A stretch of DNA of 64,000 bases, from positions 11,014,501-11,078,500 of the forward strand of contig OY821787.1 of NCBI GenBank assembly GCA_963682175.1. Direction: 5' to 3'. The stretch is from Triglochin maritima. Its lineage: Eukaryota > Streptophyta > Magnoliopsida > Alismatales > Juncaginaceae. How positions within the stretch are numbered: position 1 is the first letter of the stretch; each line of letters starts with the position of its first letter. The position numbers and the translations under genes are program-made. Shown piece after piece: positions 60,083 through 64,000 of this stretch. The notes beneath the pieces were generated by a model, which made no database searches, was not told where the DNA came from, and was given only the letters and a program-made list of their open reading frames with translations.

Positions 60083-60084
60083 AA

Positions 60085-61615
60085 TGTAGGATCGTGTGGG
60101 TTATGGGTCCACTAATCACTATTAATCTAATCCACAATTCTCTACTTGATTAAGCAATCAAATGCGCAGCGGAATAATAAACAAAACAATCAAGTAAAGG
60201 AATCGAAAAGACAATGCAAACCACACAAGAAGACACGTCAGATTTACAGAGGTTCGGCCACGCCTACGTCCTCTCTTGCAAGCCCCTCTCGAATCTCCGT
60301 TCGAGCCCCTCTTGCGTCTTCACTATGCGTCCCCGTTCCGGGCCGGGAGCAACGCCTTTACAATTCTTCAAGCTCGCGAACAACCCTCGCCGAGCTTGGC
60401 ACCACCTCTCACAAACCGAGAGAATCACTTCGGGCTTTCACCGAAGTCCTTGCTTCTTTGTCTTGGGCTTTCACCAAGACCCTTGCTCTCTTTACAACAA
60501 ATGTAACTTGAGTGGAACTCACTCTCTAATTGAGCACAACAATTGCTAGATTGATTGTATGATGAATGATGTGGAAATTAGGCTTTGGATGGCTAATTTG
60601 GAGCTTTGAGGTTGTAGAAAATCTCACTATAAGTTTGACACTTTTGAGTTGTGAAATCTTGTGGAAAACTAAGTGTGAACCTCTATTTATAAGCTCCTAA
60701 AGTTTTCTAGCCGTTTGGACAAGATTTGATTGGGTTTTGTGCAAGATACATAAGTCAGAAAATCGGGCTGCAAATCTGTCCAGAAACGGTCGACCGAAAA
60801 GGTGAAACGGTCGACCGAACGCTTGGGTTTGATAAGGATACGGTCGACCGAAATATGAATAGATCGACCGAACACTTAAGTCTATTAAGAACACGGTCGA
60901 CCGAGCAGGGTTACCGGTCGACCGACTAAGCGTTTCGGTAGAGGGAAAATTGGATCGGTCGAACGAAATCGTAACGACCGATAGCAGGGAATTCTTGACA
61001 AGGTTAAACGGTCGACCGAACTTGGCACATGGTTCGACCGTTTGGTTAAGTATATGGAGGTGTATATAGTTTTAATACGAATACGACCGTTGGGCATATA
61101 CGACAAGAATAACGGTCGGAACAGTAAGTTCAAACGGTCGACCGAAAGATATGGTGCGGTCGACCGAAACTAGACAGGGAAACACAAACTGGATAACTTG
61201 ATCATCCGGTCGACCGAACGGCATGTTGCGGTCGACCGAATGTGGGCATACAGTTAGGGTTCAGATTTAGTGTTTTCCGATCTAAGTTTGGGTGATCTAT
61301 TGAAGTCCAAATAATGTGAAATTTCGTGTGTGACTTCTATAGGGAACCTATTGTGTATATGATTGGTTTTTAACTCTTGTATGCTAAATTTACACATGTT
61401 CCTAAGACTCAAAATAAATCAACATTACATGTCTTCGATTTAGCTTTAATTACATGTCTTGACTTCATTTCCTTCTTTCTTGAGTCTTGATCACCTGTAG
61501 AGGTTAGCACAATACAATATACATGCAATGCAATATTTGTGCTACTCTACATCATCATAATTAAGATTAGGTTAATTAAATCATCAAAACATAGATTAAG
61601 GCCAAAAAGCCAACA
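60085..61615 (-). repeat. 5' LTR of gag-only Sirevirus
   Basis: Same length as the 3' copy. TATA box at 60683-60691 and palindrome array at 60787-61238. One decamer perfect in the 3' copy (57027) reads CGGTCGACCG followed by G instead of A here, so the core itself is kept. Confidence 0.95.
60787..61238. promoter_or_regulatory. 5' LTR copy of the paired array, gag-only element
   Basis: Same pair layout as 56920-57371 at an offset of 3,867 bp. This copy is upstream of the presumed functional TATA box driving gag. Confidence 0.75.
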
Positions 61616-61620
61616 GAGGC

Positions 61621-62795
61621 ATGCGGAGATGGAAGGAGATAGGGAGAGAAGAGAGAAGAGGAAAGCCGATGATAAAAGGAGGGAGGCCGAATCTTCAAGA
61701 AGGAGGGTGAGAGAAGAAGTTGAAAGAAAGAGGGTCGAGGAGGAAAATCAGAAAGAGAAGGAGAGGGAGAAAGAAGAGAAACAGATAGAGGAGGAGAGAA
61801 GAGAGGGGGATAAGCAGAAGGAGAAGGAGGATGAGGGAAAGGAAAAAGCCAGGAGGGCAGACTGGGGGGCCAATGGAACACGCTCATCGGCCAAAAAACA
61901 AGAAGATGATTTGAAAGAAGGGAAGAAAAAAGAAGAGGAGCGGAAAAGGGGAGAAAGAAGGCTCCAGAGAAGCATGAACAAAAAATGAAAGCGGGATGGG
62001 AATGACGAATTCAGGTTGGCTCATCACGGGAGAGAGACTAGGTCAGACGTTGACATGGATGCATTGACCACGTTGAGCCCCGATGAGCTGAACATTGTAC
62101 TGAATATGACCACACCTACACATAACCAAAGGGAGGTGATCTGGAGAGGTGATTCTTGTTTCTTCACACGTTCCGACCTCAAGGAGCTAATGACGAAAGT
62201 GATGGTTTTGACTAACGAGGCGATCGACATTATGCTTTATGTACTGGAAGAGCGCCAAAGAATAGAAAACTACCCCCAAGAGGTAATTTGTATTCCAACT
62301 TTCTATTCGGAAAGAATTTTGATCGATCAAGGGAATACCATGATTGAAGAGTGGCTGGAGCCCAGACTACAAGGCCATGAACCGTGAAGCATCGTCATTG
62401 CACAACCACTGCTGTTGTTAGAACACTGGACCCTGGTCGTTGTTAATGGCTTAGACGAGGAGATCCTGCATTACAACAGTTGCTCTAGGGAGCTGGTCCC
62501 AGATGAGGATCCTGACAATGCGGTAGGGGTACATGAATTTTCGGCCAAATATGTGGGTGAATTCTGGAGAAATCGTCTTAAGGTGAACCAGCCAGTGAGA
62601 TACCTGAGGGAAACGTACCAAAGACAAATGCCGGGAAGCAACGACTGCGGTGTTTTTCTATACTACTGGATAAAATGTCTCATGCGAAAGGTCACCCCAA
62701 CGGAACCGAAAGACCCCAACACACTTCACTCGATCAAGGGTGAAATGGCCATTACTTTATTGAGGGACTCCCGCTATTGTGTCGACTTAAAGTAG
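61621..62795 (+). pseudogene. Ulp1-type (C48) cysteine protease domain with altered catalytic Asp
   Basis: Begins with the resumed Lys/Glu/Arg coil (to 61988), then, after a frame change, 62016-62387 (MDALTTLSPDEL, FFTRSDLKELMTK). An in-frame TGA at 62385-62387 interrupts it, followed by the catalytic region IVIAQPLLLLEHWTLVVVNG, ILHYNSC and QMPGSNDCGVFLYYWIK, ending at 62795. Ulp1/SUMO proteases use His, Asp and Cys. His (HW) and Cys (DCGVF) are present, but the Asp position in HYNSC is Asn. Combined with the stops it is probably inactive. Such domains occur in plant transposon-derived genes. Confidence 0.82.
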
Positions 62796-62929
62796 TGGTT
62801 TGTAAATTAACAAATACATTTTAGATTGTTGCAATTAAAACTTTTCAATACTACAAAGTAATAGCTCCCACCTTTTTAAGGTTGATCGATGCGTCAGCGT
62901 GAACCATTAAAAAGAACAACTTCACACTT

Positions 62930-63445
62930 AAAAAGTGAAAACACGTACTTAAAAAGGTACAACTCACACTTAAAAAGGACAACTTCACACTTAAAAAGGA
63001 GAACCGTAAACTTAAAAAGGAACAAACTACACTAAAAAGGAAAACTTCACACTTAAAAAGGTATAAGTCACACTTAAAAAGGAACAAACTACACTTAAAA
63101 AGCACATCTTCACAGTTAAAAAGGAAAAAAACCAGTACTCAAGAAGGTACAACTTCACACTTAAAAAGGAGAACCGTAAATTTAAAAATGAACAAACTAC
63201 ACTAAAAAGGAAAACTTCACACTTAAAAAGGTACAACTCACAATTAAAAAGGAATAAACTACACTTAAAAAAACAACTTCACAGTTAAAAAGGAAAAACC
63301 AGTACTCAAGAAGGTACAACTTCACACTTAAAAAGGAGAACCGTAAACTTAAAAAGGAACAAACTACACTAAAAAAGAAAACTTCACACTTAAAAAGGTA
63401 CAACTCACAATTAAAAAGGACAACCGCAAACTTAAAAAGGTAGAA
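62930..63445 (-). repeat. Minisatellite, core ACTTAAAAAGGA, inverted relative to 54260-55235
   Basis: Units of about 19-21 bp contain CTTAAAAAGGA, the complement of the core of the upstream array. A higher-order period of 167 bp is visible (ACCAGTACTCAAGAAGG at 63131 and 63298). Hydrophobic ORFs on the minus strand are products of the repeat. Confidence 0.85.
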
Positions 63446-63451
63446 ACTACT

Positions 63452-64000
63452 TGATGCATTGCATACATTGCATCATATGTCTTTCATTTAGATTAATTTT
63501 ATATCAATAAATGCTACTAAGGTATGTGTTTAGTCTTATTTACAGAATACAGGAACCTGAATGCAAATTACCCATATCCCGAGCATAAACGCGTGCAAGA
63601 GACTCATTTCTATCATAAAGACCAAGTTCAAGATTATCGGGGTTCAAATTGAAGTCCATCCAAGCATAAAAGCATTCAAACACCTAATTACAAAAAAACC
63701 GAGGACTTAAGCACAAAAGTAGTTAGGGACTTAATTGCAAAAAACCGAGGACCCAACTGCAAATTATGAGTACCAAAATATTATTTTGGAGAGGTTTTAA
63801 AGAAAAAATCAAATTTGGATCTCCAAATATATGAAGAAATTAATTCGGAGCTCAAAAGAAAGGAAAGAAATCAATCCGGACGCGCAAAGGACAGCTAAAA
63901 CATACCATAAACACACAGAAAAAATCCAGATCGATTCTGAGCCAGAAAGGTGGCGATTCCGCCGCACCTCATGTACAAAATGCGGCGGATTAGCCGTACA
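63452..64000. repeat. LTR C family, second copy, cut by the window end
   Basis: Starts TGATGCATTGCATAC and follows 27639 onward closely (about 90 percent by eye). It includes the GGCGATTCCGCCGCACCTCATGTAC region before the window ends. It may be a solo LTR or the start of a full element. Confidence 0.85.

Larger units (their letters stand above)
56218..61615 (-). mobile_element. Gag-only (non-autonomous) Sirevirus-type element
   Basis: The LTRs 56218-57748 and 60085-61615 are both 1,531 bp and differ at about 10-12 positions by eye. Target duplication GAGGC at 56213-56217 and 61616-61620. The internal 2.34 kb has a PBS, a full gag frame and GGGGGAG polypurine tracts, but no protease, integrase, RT or RNase H. 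It must rely on pol from another element. The young age and intact gag suggest it moved recently with help in trans. Confidence 0.95.

Overview
The window is repeat-rich nuclear DNA from a flowering plant, most likely a eudicot. It holds one host gene with 16 exons and GT-AG introns, surrounded by nested plant LTR retrotransposons primed by initiator-Met tRNA, hAT and MULE-like DNA transposons, solo LTRs and satellite-like arrays. There are no prokaryotic features, rRNA genes, tRNA genes or CRISPR arrays. I cannot name the species.

Layout. 1-2700: no gene, diverged GC-rich repeats. 2706-23887: a decayed Tnt1-like copia retrotransposon on the minus strand (target duplication ATAAC). Its RNase H region was split by a younger 11.1-kb Sirevirus-type copia element (5587-16719, target duplication CATAC). 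That element carries gag, pol and a third ORF downstream of pol. 23930-32700: a ~360-395 bp tandem repeat array interrupted by three LTRs, one inside another (LTR A, LTR B, LTR C). 33274-47945: a complete phosphatidylinositol 4-kinase beta gene, reconstructed as 16 exons and 1,140 aa, with a hAT relic and a related short hAT derivative in two introns. 49395-52991: MULE-like long inverted repeats, a TCGAG-rich tandem array and a small element carrying a GRF-type zinc-finger ORF. 53495-62795: a decayed transposon-associated gene with an N-terminal plant-mobile-domain-like region and a C-terminal Ulp1 (C48) protease. It is interrupted by a minisatellite and by a gag-only Sirevirus derivative (56218-61615, target duplication GAGGC). 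63452-64000: the start of a second copy of LTR C.

Most interesting signal. The LTRs of both Sirevirus-type elements carry clusters of the palindrome CGGTCGACCG upstream of a TATA box. The copies are arranged in pairs whose starts are almost always 22 bp apart (10 of 11 pairs in the 3' LTR of the large element). In most pairs the conserved half-sites face outward, giving a 32-bp module CGGTCGA-N18-TCGACCG. A second array with the same geometry lies just upstream of the third ORF of the large element, next to a leader-like sequence, as if that ORF had its own promoter. The separate Tnt1-like family uses a related site, CGGTNNACCG, with starts 18-19 bp apart. This suggests a shared paired-site regulatory code used by several retrotransposon lineages. 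It may involve a host factor or, more speculatively, the ORF3 protein. The module geometry is read directly from the sequence; the function is inference.
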